Source: Neisseriales bacterium (lineage in GTDB: Bacteria > Pseudomonadota > Gammaproteobacteria > Burkholderiales > UBA11063). Taken from it: 30,002 nt of DNA. This document shows positions 18,802 through 28,900 of the stretch, piece by piece (position 1 is the stretch's first letter; each line of letters begins with the position of its first letter). Both the position numbers and the translations under genes were made by a program. The notes under the pieces are model-generated. The model was not told the origin of the DNA. It was given only the letters and a program-made list of their open reading frames with translations, and did not search any database. The DNA lies in NCBI GenBank assembly GCA_008017145.1, contig SSGY01000011.1:1-30002 (forward strand). The letters run 5' to 3'.

Positions 18802-20064
18802 ATGAAAATATTAATTATCGGTAAAGGTGGACGAGAGCACGCTTTAGCTTGGAAATTTAGCCAAAACCCACAAATTGAGAAAATATTTGTTGCGGAAGGC
18901 AATCCTGGTTGTGAATTATTACCGCGTGTAAGTAATGTGAAATTAAATAAAATCGATGAGTTGCTTGAATTTGCCGAAGTACAAAAAATTGATTTAACGA
19001 TTGTCGGAAGTGAAGAGCTGCTGGTCGAAGGAATTGTTGATAAATTTGAAGCGTTTGGTCTTTCTATTTTTGGACCAAATAAGCAAGCTGCACAGCTTGA
19101 GGGTAGCAAAGCATTTGCCAAAGAATTTATGAACAAATATGGTATTAAAACTGCTCATCATGAAAGTTTTACAGATTATGCTAGAGCGTTAAAATATTTA
19201 GATAAAGTTAGCTATCCGATTGTAATTAAAGCTAGTGGTTTAGCTGCTGGTAAAGGCGTTGTTATTGCGGAAGATAATGATCAAGCGGAAGCGGCTTTAG
19301 CTTCAATGCTTTTGGACCAAGTATTTGGTGAATCTGGTTGTGAAGTAGTTATTGAAGAGTATTTGGTTGGGGTTGAAGCATCTATTTTATCTTTCACGGA
19401 TAGTGAAACTATAATTCCGTTAATTAGCGCCAAAGATCACAAAAAAATTGGTGATGGTGAAACTGGGCTAAATACTGGTGGCATGGGAGTTATCGCACCA
19501 AATCCATACGTTACTGCTGATGTTAATCAGGCGTTTATTAGTGATATCTTAGAACCTACTTTGCGCGGCATCAAAGCAGAGAAGATGGATTTTGCTGGAG
19601 TAATATTTTTTGGTTTAATGATTACCAAGCATGGTGTTTATTTACTTGAGTATAATATGCGATTAGGTGATCCAGAAACTCAGGCAGTACTCCCATTGCT
19701 TAAATCTGATTTATTGACTGTGATTGATGCAGCATTAAATAAAAAATTAGAGACGATACAACTTGAATGGCTAAGTGGTGCAACTTGTTGTGTGGTGTTG
19801 GCATCTGGTGGTTACCCTGAAACTTATCATAATGGTCATCACATCCAAGGAATTAAAGAATTCAATCATGATCATGCTCAGCTATTTTTAGCTGGTGTGT
19901 CTTCCAATGGTAATGAGTTTGTAACTACTGGTGGACGCGTGCTGAATGTAGTCGCACATGGTAAAGATTTAGCTACTGCGCGACAAAATACATATAAATT
20001 GCTTGATTCTGTCCATTTTAAAGATTGCTACTATCGTAAAGATATCGGTGAAATTAATTCATGA
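18802..20064 (+). CDS. purD: Phosphoribosylamine-glycine ligase
   Basis: PurD (GAR synthetase) makes glycinamide ribonucleotide, the second step of de novo purine synthesis, in the cytoplasm. The 420-residue length is standard. The N-terminal domain starts KILIIGKGGREHALAWK; the ATP-grasp domain has GPNKQAAQLEGSKAFAKEFM, VIKASGLAAGKGVVIA, EEYLVGVEASILSF, TGGMGVIAPNP, and LEYNMRLGDPETQAVLPLL with the metal-binding Glu and Asn; the C-terminal domain shows a GGRVLNVVAHG segment. AAGGAAGAG about 8 nt before the ATG is a strong ribosome binding site. The stop overlaps the next ATG by 4 nt (ATGA). It has an upstream promoter of its own. Confidence 0.97.
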   Translation: MKILIIGKGGREHALAWKFSQNPQIEKIFVAEGNPGCELLPRVSNVKLNKIDELLEFAEVQKIDLTIVGSEELLVEGIVDKFEAFGLSIFGPNKQAAQLEGSKAFAKEFMNKYGIKTAHHESFTDYARALKYLDKVSYPIVIKASGLAAGKGVVIAEDNDQAEAALASMLLDQVFGESGCEVVIEEYLVGVEASILSFTDSETIIPLISAKDHKKIGDGETGLNTGGMGVIAPNPYVTADVNQAFISDILEPTLRGIKAEKMDFAGVIFFGLMITKHGVYLLEYNMRLGDPETQAVLPLLKSDLLTVIDAALNKKLETIQLEWLSGATCCVVLASGGYPETYHNGHHIQGIKEFNHDHAQLFLAGVSSNGNEFVTTGGRVLNVVAHGKDLATARQNTYKLLDSVHFKDCYYRKDIGEINS

Positions 20065-21266
20065 GTGATCAACAGGTAGCTCATAACTTTACTAACCGCC
20101 AGATAAATATTATGGCGGTTTGTGCGTTTTTAATCATTCCTATGTCAGGTTTGGCGGTTGATATTTATGTTCCCTCCCTTCCCGCTGTTGCTAGATATTT
20201 TCATATTAGTGAGGCACTTACACAAGTTACAGTAACAATTTTTTTAATTGCATATGCACTTAGCCAATTTATTGCCGGAAACATCATTGATGCATATGGT
20301 CGACGCAAAATTACGATTATCTCGCTGCTTGCATTTAGTTGCTTCAGTTTCTGTATTCCACAAATTGATAGCATTGGGATGCTGCTACTGCTACGCTTTC
20401 TCCAAGGATTATGTGTTGGGTTTTTCATGGTTTCTAAGCGTGCGATTATCGTTGATATTTATAGTGGGATTAAATTGCAGTCAATGTTGATCTATACCAC
20501 TATTGCCTGGTCATTAGGTCCGATTGTTGCTCCAGGAATTGGCGGATATCTGCAAAGTTTCTTCGGCTGGAAATCATGTTTTTATTTTTTAGCTGGATAT
20601 TCTTTTGCTCTAGCAATGCTTGAGTTTGTCTTTGTACCGGAAACAATAAAAAATAAAGCGATTTTAAATTTTACTAACATTAAATCTGCTTATAGTGAGA
20701 TATTAAGTGATAGTAAATTTAATCTTGGGGTTTTAAGCTTAGGTTTCTCATATGCAATGGTAATGTTATTTAATCTTTTAGGATCTTTTTTAGTTCAAGT
20801 GACACTTGGTTATACTCCAATTGAATATGGACATTATGCTTTGGTAATGGGGTTTGCATGGATGTGTGGTGGATTAGTTAACCGTCGATTGTTAAGTCTA
20901 TCCTTAATGTCCAAAATGCGTGTAGCAATCATTTGTGCCATATCCCTAGCAATAATTATGTTCATGATTAGTTTAAAGAGTGAAAACATCTATACTATTT
21001 TGATCCCAGCATTTTTTATGCATTGTTTAGCTGGCTTTATTTTTAATAACTATTTTGCTTACTGTTTGTCAATGTTCCCTCGTTACGCCGGAACAGCTGG
21101 TGGAATTGCTGGTAGTGGAGCATATGTTGTGACTTTTCTTGGCAGTTCTATTTTGGCAGGAATGCTGCCCAGCAGCGCGGTAACATCATTGGCTGCTGGA
21201 TATTTTATTTTAGCAATTGCTTGTTGGTTGCTTTATAAAAAGATCAATTCTCAAATAGCAAACTAA
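20061..21266 (+). CDS. MFS transporter, Bcr/CflA-type drug exporter
   Basis: A 401-residue inner-membrane protein with 12 predicted helices of the major facilitator superfamily. The N-terminus, SGLAVDIYVPSLPAVARYF, and the loop 2-3 motif GNIIDAYGRRK are typical of the DHA1 Bcr/CflA subfamily (bicyclomycin/chloramphenicol-type proton antiporters). RFLQGLCVGFFMVSKRAIIVD (helix 4 region) and SLGPIVAPGIGGYL (antiporter motif C in helix 5) also fit. The substrate cannot be read from sequence. It overlaps purD by 4 nt, so it is probably translated from the purD message, an uncommon functional pairing that could reflect export of a purine-type compound or mere packing. Confidence 0.85.
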   Translation: MSDQQVAHNFTNRQINIMAVCAFLIIPMSGLAVDIYVPSLPAVARYFHISEALTQVTVTIFLIAYALSQFIAGNIIDAYGRRKITIISLLAFSCFSFCIPQIDSIGMLLLLRFLQGLCVGFFMVSKRAIIVDIYSGIKLQSMLIYTTIAWSLGPIVAPGIGGYLQSFFGWKSCFYFLAGYSFALAMLEFVFVPETIKNKAILNFTNIKSAYSEILSDSKFNLGVLSLGFSYAMVMLFNLLGSFLVQVTLGYTPIEYGHYALVMGFAWMCGGLVNRRLLSLSLMSKMRVAIICAISLAIIMFMISLKSENIYTILIPAFFMHCLAGFIFNNYFAYCLSMFPRYAGTAGGIAGSGAYVVTFLGSSILAGMLPSSAVTSLAAGYFILAIACWLLYKKINSQIAN

Positions 21267-21300
21267 CTTTTCTAGTGGAGTAGTTAGTCGATTCATGAAA

Positions 21301-23889
21301 CTATTTATTGCTTTTTAATATAGCAGCAGATACCTCATGGTGATTATATTTTTCTGCCAGCTCAAGCGCAGTCATTTCATCGTAATCCCGGTGTTGCAAA
21401 TTTGCTCCAGCTGCAATTAATACTTCAACTACTTGAATTTTACCTTGGCGTGCAGCCATTAATAATGGTGTGCGCAGATCAAGGTCGCTGTGCTCTAAAT
21501 TAGCGCCAACACTGAGTAGTAACTTAACCAGATTTGCCTTGCCGAGTAAGGCTGCCATGCTTAGTGCCGTTCTACCTGCAATATTAACATGCTCAAGATT
21601 AGCACCAGCGGCAAGTAAAATTCGCATAATATTTGATTTACCATGTTCTGCGGCAAGCATAAGAGGTGTTTCTCCATTTTCATCTTGATGTTCAATATTC
21701 GCACCAGCTGCAAGTAGTGAACGCACTACATTTGATTTACCATGAATCGCAGCAAGAGACAGTGCACTTTGTCCGAAACGATTGGTTTTTTCCAAATCTT
21801 TGGCATGGTGGTGTATCATGTTTTTCACTTGTTTAGCTGTACCACTAACTACTGCGCTTAACAGACTATGGTCGTTTGTAAGAGCTGGCTGCTGTTGTTT
21901 TGCTTGGGTGATAAATTTAGTTGGATTGCGTAATAATTCCGCTAAATTCTTATGACTATTTGTTTCTGCTAAGTGCAATGCGCTATTATTTTCATCATCA
22001 CGCAGATTAAGATTGGCATTATAAGTTAATAAAATCTTGGCTGGTTCTAAATTACCGCGTTCAGCAGCAATCAGTAAGGCACTACGACGATGTTGTTCGG
22101 TATGTTCAAGATTAGCGCCATGAGTAATAAGTAATTCTAGTATTTGTGGTTGATTATACCAAGCTGCAAATATTAGTGGACTCCAGCCATACTCATCAAA
22201 ATCTTCAAGATTAGCACCGTGATCAAGTAAAATCTTTACAATTTCAATATGACCAGCTCTAATTGCGTACATCAATGGTGTCCAATATGATTTATTACAA
22301 TAATCAACATTTGCTCCTGCGTTTAGCAGTAGTTCAACAGCTTCGATTTTACCAGCGCTAGTAGCCCAAATCAGAGTTTTACCACAATCTGCATTGCGTT
22401 TACTCATACTAGCCCCAGCTCGTACTAAGCATAGAACGGTATCATGAAAGAACTTATCCTCAGCAATATCTAGTGCACTCATCCCATAATCATCGAGGTC
22501 CTCAATATTTGCTCCAGATGCAATTAAAATATCTAATGACTCCTGTCTGTTGTATAGTGCAGCAATAGATAGTGGAGAGCGCCCATATTCATCACAATGT
22601 TCAAGATTGGCACCTAGCTCAATTAATAACGTAACCATTTCCAGATTATTATTACGTGCGGCATAGTGTAATGGACTCCATCCATAAATATCGTAACATT
22701 CAAGATTGGCACCACAGTTAATTAAAGTTTTAACTGCTTCGGCTTGAGTTTTGATGACAGCAAAAAACAACGGACTCCAGCCAATTTTATCGCAGCGATC
22801 AAGATTTATACCAGCTTCAGAAAGAGCAATAATTGACTGACAACTCCCATCACGAGCAGCGTAAATTAATGCTGTATTGCCGCTTTCATCAGTTTGTTCA
22901 ATAGGTGCACCATGTTTAACTAACAGTCTAATAACTTCAACTTGATCTTTCCAACTAGCAAAAAATAAGGCTGTCCAACCAAGTTCATCACTATAGCGAT
23001 AATCACATTGATGCTCTAGTAAAAATTCACAAATTGAAAATTTGCCATCGCGAGCAGCATAGATCAAAGGTGTACATCCAGTGTTATCTATCTTGTTTAA
23101 ATCAGCTCCGTTATTAGCAAGGAGCTTGATTGTGTCAAGATGATCTTCTTTAACTGCAAAAAACACCGCGCTCCAACCATAGCGATCGCTGTGTTCAATA
23201 TTGATCTTAGCATTGATTAACTCTCGGATTACGTCACTAAAGCCATCACGTGCGGCATAAAGTAGTGGTGTTCTACCGTAATCATCTTGCGCATCAGGAT
23301 TAGCACCACGTAATAATAATTGTTTTACGATTTGTGGTTGATTTTGCCAAGTTGCAAAAAAGAGTGCTGTCCAGCCATAATTATCTGTTAACTCTAGATT
23401 AGCACCAGCATTTAGTAGTAAGTTTATAATTTCAGAATCAGCACCGAGTGCTGCAGCATTTAATGCGCTCCAGCCATTTGATGCTAATTGATTAACATTT
23501 GCACCATGATTAAGGCTACTAATTACTAGCTCACTATTATTGGTTTCTATCGCGTAAAATAAATCGTCTGTGATATCATTGGTAATATTAGAGTTTTGTT
23601 GGCGATTTGCCTCGATTAAATCATGTAATTTACTAGCAATTTCATTGTGCCCAAAGAGTTCAGCAGCACTCTGAGCAGTTGCTCCAAATTTATTGGTTAA
23701 CTCAAGGTTAGCACCAGCTTGGAGCAGTATTTCAACCGCGCTCCAATTTCCCGAGCTTGCGGCTTGAATTAGTGGGGTAATTCCATGAGAATTGACCTGA
23801 TTAACCTCCACGCCATCATTAATTAAACTAACTAATTTGAATAAATTATTATTGCGCGCTGCTTCGATTAACTGGTCAATGATTTGCAT
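21301..23889 (-). CDS. Giant ankyrin-repeat protein (about 26 repeats)
   Basis: The 862-residue protein is ankyrin repeats from end to end, about 26 copies of the 33-residue unit with D-x-x-G-x-T-P/A-L-x-x-A, the LL helix and GANLE turn. Only two stretches are irregular: after repeat 3 (Asn-rich, about residue 95-110) and after repeat 20 (Gln-rich linker near 655-670). Repeats from about 5 to 14 alternate between a G-W-T-A-L-F-F-A type and a G-x-T-P-L-I-Y-A-A-R-D-G type, a 66-residue super-repeat. No signal peptide, membrane segment or extra catalytic domain is visible, so it should be a cytoplasmic scaffold or a secreted effector without a Sec signal. AAGGAAATTAA precedes the ATG. It lies 99 nt downstream of a LysR pair on the same strand. 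Partner unknown. Confidence 0.93.
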   Translation of the reverse strand: MQIIDQLIEAARNNNLFKLVSLINDGVEVNQVNSHGITPLIQAASSGNWSAVEILLQAGANLELTNKFGATAQSAAELFGHNEIASKLHDLIEANRQQNSNITNDITDDLFYAIETNNSELVISSLNHGANVNQLASNGWSALNAAALGADSEIINLLLNAGANLELTDNYGWTALFFATWQNQPQIVKQLLLRGANPDAQDDYGRTPLLYAARDGFSDVIRELINAKINIEHSDRYGWSAVFFAVKEDHLDTIKLLANNGADLNKIDNTGCTPLIYAARDGKFSICEFLLEHQCDYRYSDELGWTALFFASWKDQVEVIRLLVKHGAPIEQTDESGNTALIYAARDGSCQSIIALSEAGINLDRCDKIGWSPLFFAVIKTQAEAVKTLINCGANLECYDIYGWSPLHYAARNNNLEMVTLLIELGANLEHCDEYGRSPLSIAALYNRQESLDILIASGANIEDLDDYGMSALDIAEDKFFHDTVLCLVRAGASMSKRNADCGKTLIWATSAGKIEAVELLLNAGANVDYCNKSYWTPLMYAIRAGHIEIVKILLDHGANLEDFDEYGWSPLIFAAWYNQPQILELLITHGANLEHTEQHRRSALLIAAERGNLEPAKILLTYNANLNLRDDENNSALHLAETNSHKNLAELLRNPTKFITQAKQQQPALTNDHSLLSAVVSGTAKQVKNMIHHHAKDLEKTNRFGQSALSLAAIHGKSNVVRSLLAAGANIEHQDENGETPLMLAAEHGKSNIMRILLAAGANLEHVNIAGRTALSMAALLGKANLVKLLLSVGANLEHSDLDLRTPLLMAARQGKIQVVEVLIAAGANLQHRDYDEMTALELAEKYNHHEVSAAILKSNK

Positions 23890-23988
23890 TTAATTTCCTT
23901 AAAAATACCTGCGGATTTTACCATATTTTTAGCATAATATTGAATGCTATCTAAGGAAAATACTTTATTATTATACTCTTGGTATTTA

Positions 23989-24903
23989 TTACGAAATAAA
24001 TTTACCAGTATATCTGGGCACTTCTTCCATAATGTAGCTAAGTATTTTTTCTGCAATAAAATCAGTTACTATCGTTTGACGTTCTAAGTTTTTTATCAAA
24101 TAGTGCTCAAAGCGTAGTAAAAAATAATTTGGAAGTACCGGGACAACCCATGGTTCATGTGAAGTCGTACAGGTATTAAAACTTTCAACAATCAAGTCGC
24201 TATCTTCAATGTGTTTGAGCAAAAGACACGGTAGAATAACGCGAGGAGTGCGATCAATTAAAAACTCTGTTTTGGTAATTGAATTAGTCATGATTAATGG
24301 TCGCTTGATTAGCAAACCAAGCCTAGTCGCGTGATTATCACGAAAATCTTCAATTGAATCAGGTAAACCATACTTCGCCATGTAGGACTGGCTGCAAAAT
24401 AATTGTGTCGACAAGGCACCTACATAGGTCGCAACGCAATTAGGGTAATCGAGCGCTTTTATTGAAAAACACCAATCATGTTGCTTAAACTCTTCTTCCG
24501 ATAAAAAAGGCTTCTTCAGCATCGTTACATCTAGGCTAATTTTAGGATGTTGGCTTAAAATTTCAGCGGCTAAGCGTGGTAGAACTGTGGTATAAACTAA
24601 CTCAGGTAAGGCTATTCGAACTAATCCGCTATATTTACCTTCAACAGCCTGTCGATTAATCAAGCTGTGCTCTAGATTCTGTCTATGTGGTGCAAAGCGA
24701 CGAATTATATCCTGACCAAAAGTAGTTAAAAAAGCACTTTGACTGCCTGAGTCAACTAATTTACGCCCTAAAGAATTTTCAAGTTTTTGAATAAATTTAG
24801 TCAATGTTGATTGGGTTACATTTAATTTTATCGCTGCCTCGCTAATGGTTGGATACTCCATGATTCGCACAAAATACATCACATCCTTCATATTAATTTG
24901 CAT
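23989..24903 (-). CDS. LysR-family transcriptional regulator (first of a tandem pair, promoter-distal)
   Basis: A 304-residue LysR-type regulator. The N-terminal winged helix-turn-helix is clear: MKDVMYFVRIMEYPTISEAA, then LNVTQSTLTKFIQKLENSLG and a Leu-Thr-Thr-Phe-Gly segment leading to the linker helix. The effector domain (about 90-304) is poorly conserved against common LysR proteins; no ligand can be guessed. The C-terminal part, VVPVLPNYFLLRFEHYLIKN with TGKFIS at the end, aligns with the neighbouring LysR gene. Its ATG is 2 nt after the stop of that neighbour, so both are co-transcribed. No promoter candidate lies between. The ankyrin gene is next on the same strand. Confidence 0.88.
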   Translation of the reverse strand: MQINMKDVMYFVRIMEYPTISEAAIKLNVTQSTLTKFIQKLENSLGRKLVDSGSQSAFLTTFGQDIIRRFAPHRQNLEHSLINRQAVEGKYSGLVRIALPELVYTTVLPRLAAEILSQHPKISLDVTMLKKPFLSEEEFKQHDWCFSIKALDYPNCVATYVGALSTQLFCSQSYMAKYGLPDSIEDFRDNHATRLGLLIKRPLIMTNSITKTEFLIDRTPRVILPCLLLKHIEDSDLIVESFNTCTTSHEPWVVPVLPNYFLLRFEHYLIKNLERQTIVTDFIAEKILSYIMEEVPRYTGKFIS

Positions 24904-24905
24904 GA

Positions 24906-25835
24906 TTAAATATCATCCATAAATAAATTACCTGTGACCTGTCGCATATTTTTCACTACTAGATTAACTAAAATATTTTGCACTAATTGTACAGCGTGTA
25001 AATTACTGTTTCGATTCTTTAACAAACAAAAATCAAATTCCTCGACATAATAATCAGTTAAAAGCGGAATAACATTAGGTGCGTTACCCAATTGCCCATG
25101 ACAAACTGAAAAAGTAATAAATTCATTGGTATCAATATATGCCTGCGCCGCCACCGTACCACTATTTAAGCGCGTATTGGCAATAAACAATGAGTCTGAC
25201 TCATCGTTCAAATTAGTAATTTTAATCGCTTTATGCATAAACGAAACCAAGCGAGAACGGTGTTCCTTGTTTAGCACCTCTAATGTATGTGGTATCCCAT
25301 ATTTATCCGCATACACACGGCTACAATATAGTTTAGCTCTGAGTTTACCAAACTTGGTAATATAAAATTGGCTATTATTTGGGATACAACCTAAAAACAT
25401 TAAATCATAATCCAATAAATTGGGCTCAAAATAATTTAATAAATTAATATAAGCGAACTCCAATTGTATATGTGGATACTCACAACAAAATTTACCCAAT
25501 AAATGCGGCATAATCATATCAGCAACAAAATGTGGCAACGCGATTTTGATCGTACTGTGATAATTTAAATCGTTTTGAATTAAATTAAACATTTCATGTT
25601 CCATTGCTTTAAGCTGAGGTGCTAATTGGCTCATTAAGTTGTGCGCATATTCGGTTAGCACAAAATTAGTCTGACCAGTTTGGATTAGCCTGTGCTCCAA
25701 TTGAGCTTCAAGTTTTTGGATAAAGCGACGCAAAGTTAATTGCGAAACATCCAATGATTTTGCTGCCTTACTAAAATTAGCTTCTTTTATGATTGCTGCA
25801 AAATAAACTAAATCTTCTAAACATTCAGTAATCAA
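24906..25835 (-). CDS. LysR-family transcriptional regulator (second of a tandem pair, promoter-proximal)
   Basis: A 309-residue LysR-type regulator with helix-turn-helix LEDLVYFAAIIKEANFSKAA and LDVSQLTLRRFIQKLEAQLE. It is a paralogue of the next gene downstream: both share the F-I-Q-K-L-E recognition region, an I-A-L-P start of the effector domain, CS.xYxxKYGxP and a tyrosine-rich C-terminus ending T-G-x-x-F/F-I. The start is a TTG at 25835, chosen because AGAGGGAAG lies 5-6 nt upstream and no ATG occurs at a family-consistent position. The 150-nt gap upstream contains a hairpin belonging to the lipoprotein gene. LysR regulators often control a neighbouring divergent gene; here no divergent gene exists, so the target is unknown. 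Confidence 0.87.
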   Translation of the reverse strand: MITECLEDLVYFAAIIKEANFSKAAKSLDVSQLTLRRFIQKLEAQLEHRLIQTGQTNFVLTEYAHNLMSQLAPQLKAMEHEMFNLIQNDLNYHSTIKIALPHFVADMIMPHLLGKFCCEYPHIQLEFAYINLLNYFEPNLLDYDLMFLGCIPNNSQFYITKFGKLRAKLYCSRVYADKYGIPHTLEVLNKEHRSRLVSFMHKAIKITNLNDESDSLFIANTRLNSGTVAAQAYIDTNEFITFSVCHGQLGNAPNVIPLLTDYYVEEFDFCLLKNRNSNLHAVQLVQNILVNLVVKNMRQVTGNLFMDDI

Positions 25836-25912
25836 GTAATCTTCCCTCTATATTCATCACTTGCCAATATTTTACACGACTACCTTGGTTTAATTATAAC
25901 AAAAGATATGAT

Positions 25913-25961
25913 ACCACCTCAATCGAAACAGTTGATTAAGTTATGCTTGGATTGAGGTGGT
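25913..25961. terminator. Long hairpin downstream of the DUF1554 lipoprotein gene
   Basis: A perfect 12-bp inverted repeat, ACCACCTCAATC (25913-25924) and GATTGAGGTGGT (25950-25961), encloses a 25-nt loop. It begins 26 nt past the lipoprotein stop on the minus strand and is followed there by an ATCATATCTTTTG stretch, T-rich but interrupted. Terminator is the simplest reading; the large loop also permits a regulatory or recombination role. Confidence 0.5.
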
Positions 25962-25987
25962 TATGATTGGAACATCATGATGAATAG

Positions 25988-28900
25988 TTACGGGACTTGC
26001 TGGACACAGTATAAAGCAAATGTATGATCACAACTCAAACTGCTGCTGCTATAGATAGGGGAATAGGCAGCTGGAGCACTGTTTGACTGTCCTTTTATTC
26101 CCGTATAATTAGCAGAACTATCAGACCAACCAGAACAGTTACTGGTAGTTGATGATGTCCATTGGTAATTGCTAGCATTGGATAATCCAGTCCAAGTAGA
26201 GGTAGATATTCCGAAATTACCAGGGCGGGCACTGATTGAGGTTATACCATAATCTGCTAACGTGTTTGCAACTACACTAGTATTAGCAATGTTTAAGCTG
26301 CGGTATTGCACATATCCCGGACGTAAGACCCAGTCAAAGCCGGCAGTTACGTTAGTTCCGACACATGGAGCACTTGTTGGCGTACCGCCACAGGCAAAGC
26401 GATTGGTACCTTGAACTGCCGCCGCTGTATCATTGCCGTAGGAGAGTAATGCTTTGTAAGTATAGCCATCGTTGGGTTTATTGCTATCATTGGCACACAA
26501 GGCATCGGCATTGGTGATCGGTTGCCCAGAAACAAACCCGGTTCCAATATTTGTACTTTCGGTCGCAAAATTACCATTGTGGGTAGTATTAGAGATAAAT
26601 ATCTGCAGGAAGTAATTGGTACAAACAACTCCACCCGTATTAGAGTCGGCAGCAATGGTGGTTGGTGTTTGACCGCTCACATTGCCAGCCATGCTGTTCC
26701 AACCTAATTTAACATCATTGATATTAAAATTAGTTGAGTAAGATGTACCATCTGGTTTGGTCAATGCTACAACACCAGTACTTGGGCTGGATGTAAAAGT
26801 ATAAACATCAGTACAACTAGTTCCATTGTTTGCATTTAGGGTCGCACCATCACAACCATGAGTGGTTTGTGACCAGCCAGTTGGTAATGTTGCAATACTT
26901 GACGTAAAGCTAGTTGCATTAATTGTTCCACTGTTTTGGTAAGTTAAGCTCAGGGTCGCGGTAGACACATTATTGGTATTGTAATGCAATGCCAGTGGTT
27001 TAGATTGGTTTTTACCATCCAAGGGTGTATTAGACACAAATCCGCTTGGTGTTACACTAGTTACATTAATCTCTACCGTTTGCGCGATTAGATTCGCGTA
27101 AACTGTCGGAGCATCTGGGACATCTTGGTTGGTGTGAGTGCCACTACTGTCCGTCCAACTGGTGGTAATACTGGCTAAATTTAAGCTATGATTTCCTGGA
27201 TCAGCGGAGTTTAGGGTATAAGTATCACTACATGTCCCACCATTGGCTGTCATCGTCACACCATTACAGCCCGTGCCGGAGGTAGCAGTATTTTTGCTAA
27301 ATCCATCGCTAGCAGTAAAACTGCTGGTGATAAAGCCAGTTGCAGCAATATTTGAATTATTGGTATAGGTCACGGTAACGATGTAGCTGTTATTTGTATA
27401 GCCTTGGTATTGATCCGTCTGTGTCCCAGTACCAGAAGTAAATGCGGTGCTCGAATAAGCAACAGTAAAATTGGCGCTCGGAGCTGCCGTAACCGTGCCG
27501 CTTAATGCTACATCGGCGGTATTAGTTGTTGCGCCACCACTATATGGAGTATAACCAACGTTAAAGTTCGCGGTTTTATTCGGCGTTGCAGCACTGCCAT
27601 TGGGAGCAGTACCAAATTGAGTGTTGATGGTACAACTATTGCTACCGCTGGCATTGGACAAACTGCCACCAGCAAAACAGCTGCCGCCAGCAACCTCATG
27701 GAACAAGCTAGAATCGGCTCCCGCAAAATTAAATGCCAGATTGCTTGCTGAGGCATCGCCACTGTTGGTCACTGTATAGCTAATGATTGAACTTAGGGCA
27801 CTATTGTCACTAACGATTGAGCCGTAATTTTGTGTAGTACTTGGCGTTAAACTTAGATTAGCAGTTGATTGGGTTACCCGATAATTAACTGCAACTGTTG
27901 CCGGTGTTGGTGCTGCAGTGCCATTGTTGTAATCATAATTAATGCTGATATTTCCAATCGCTTGTGCGGTTGCCGTAGCATTGGTGTAGGTTACGGTTAC
28001 GGTGCAGCTGCCAGCTGTGGCTAAATTATTGCTTATTGTCGCTGGACTGGTTCCGTGAGTCACCGTGCAACTATTGCTGCTACCAAGACTAATCGCGAAA
28101 TTAGCCGGTAAAGTTAGCACAAAATTATTTTCGGTAGTACTACCACTATTAGTTATGGTTAATTGACGGCTAACGCTGCCAACCGCAGAGGTAGTAAAGA
28201 AATCATTATCAAGACTAAGTGCAGTAGTTAAACCCGCGGTTGGTGCTGGAGGAATTGGCGGTGTCGGTGTTGGACTTGGTGTTGGAGTTATATTTTGGTT
28301 TACATCGCCAGCAACTTCGGTTTCACCTTTGCCATTGTTGTAGTTTAATATCATGCTACCGGATTGAGCCGCTGCCGTAGTATTAAGTAATTTAAGGGTA
28401 GCGCTGGTAGTTGCGCCGCTGGATAATTGTTGTGGAGTGAAGGTTACTTCAATATTAGATTCACTTGCGACTAATTTCTGCAGTTGAGCAATATTATCTC
28501 CAGTATTAGCAAAAGTAATTATTTGTTGTGGATTACTGGCAGTTAAATAAACTGCGCCCGGCAACATATTGGCAATTCCAATGCCGGTGGAGGTGGTAAG
28601 GGTATTACTTGCAGTTGAAGTTTCTTCTGAAATTACCGATCCATCGGTTCCTACTACTTGAGTTTGTACCTTGAAGGTTTGGGTCGCACCACTTCCAGTT
28701 GGTGCCGGCAATAAAATGCTGAAGGTTGAACCCTGTGTGCTGCTAACGCTGCCACTAATTAGTTGTTGGTTGGGAATAATTGCCCCTGTATTATTGACTA
28801 ATACGATATTATTAAATGTACCCACGTTATTGGAGGCAACAAGCCCATTTACCAAGACATAAGGAATTCCGGCAATTATCGTGTGATAATAATTGATAGT

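Noticed and set aside
21262..21288. 6-bp inverted repeat ACTAAC / GTTAGT between the MFS and ankyrin genes
   Set aside because: The stem is short and AT-rich with a 15-nt loop and no T tract; too weak to call a terminator, although convergent genes would need one.
23930..23949. Inverted repeat TAGCAT / ATGCTA upstream of the ankyrin gene
   Set aside because: Six base pairs in AT-rich DNA is expected by chance; no T tract follows on either strand.
23868..24056. 62-codon minus-strand frame between the LysR gene and the ankyrin gene
   Set aside because: It overlaps both genes, matches nothing, and its only support is absence of stops. The ankyrin ribosome binding site lies within it.
26347..26655. 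Open frame in another reading frame inside the DUF1554 lipoprotein gene
   Set aside because: The lipoprotein frame is continuous with signal peptide and domain matches; the alternative frame resembles no protein and results from the low stop density of this GC-richer DNA.
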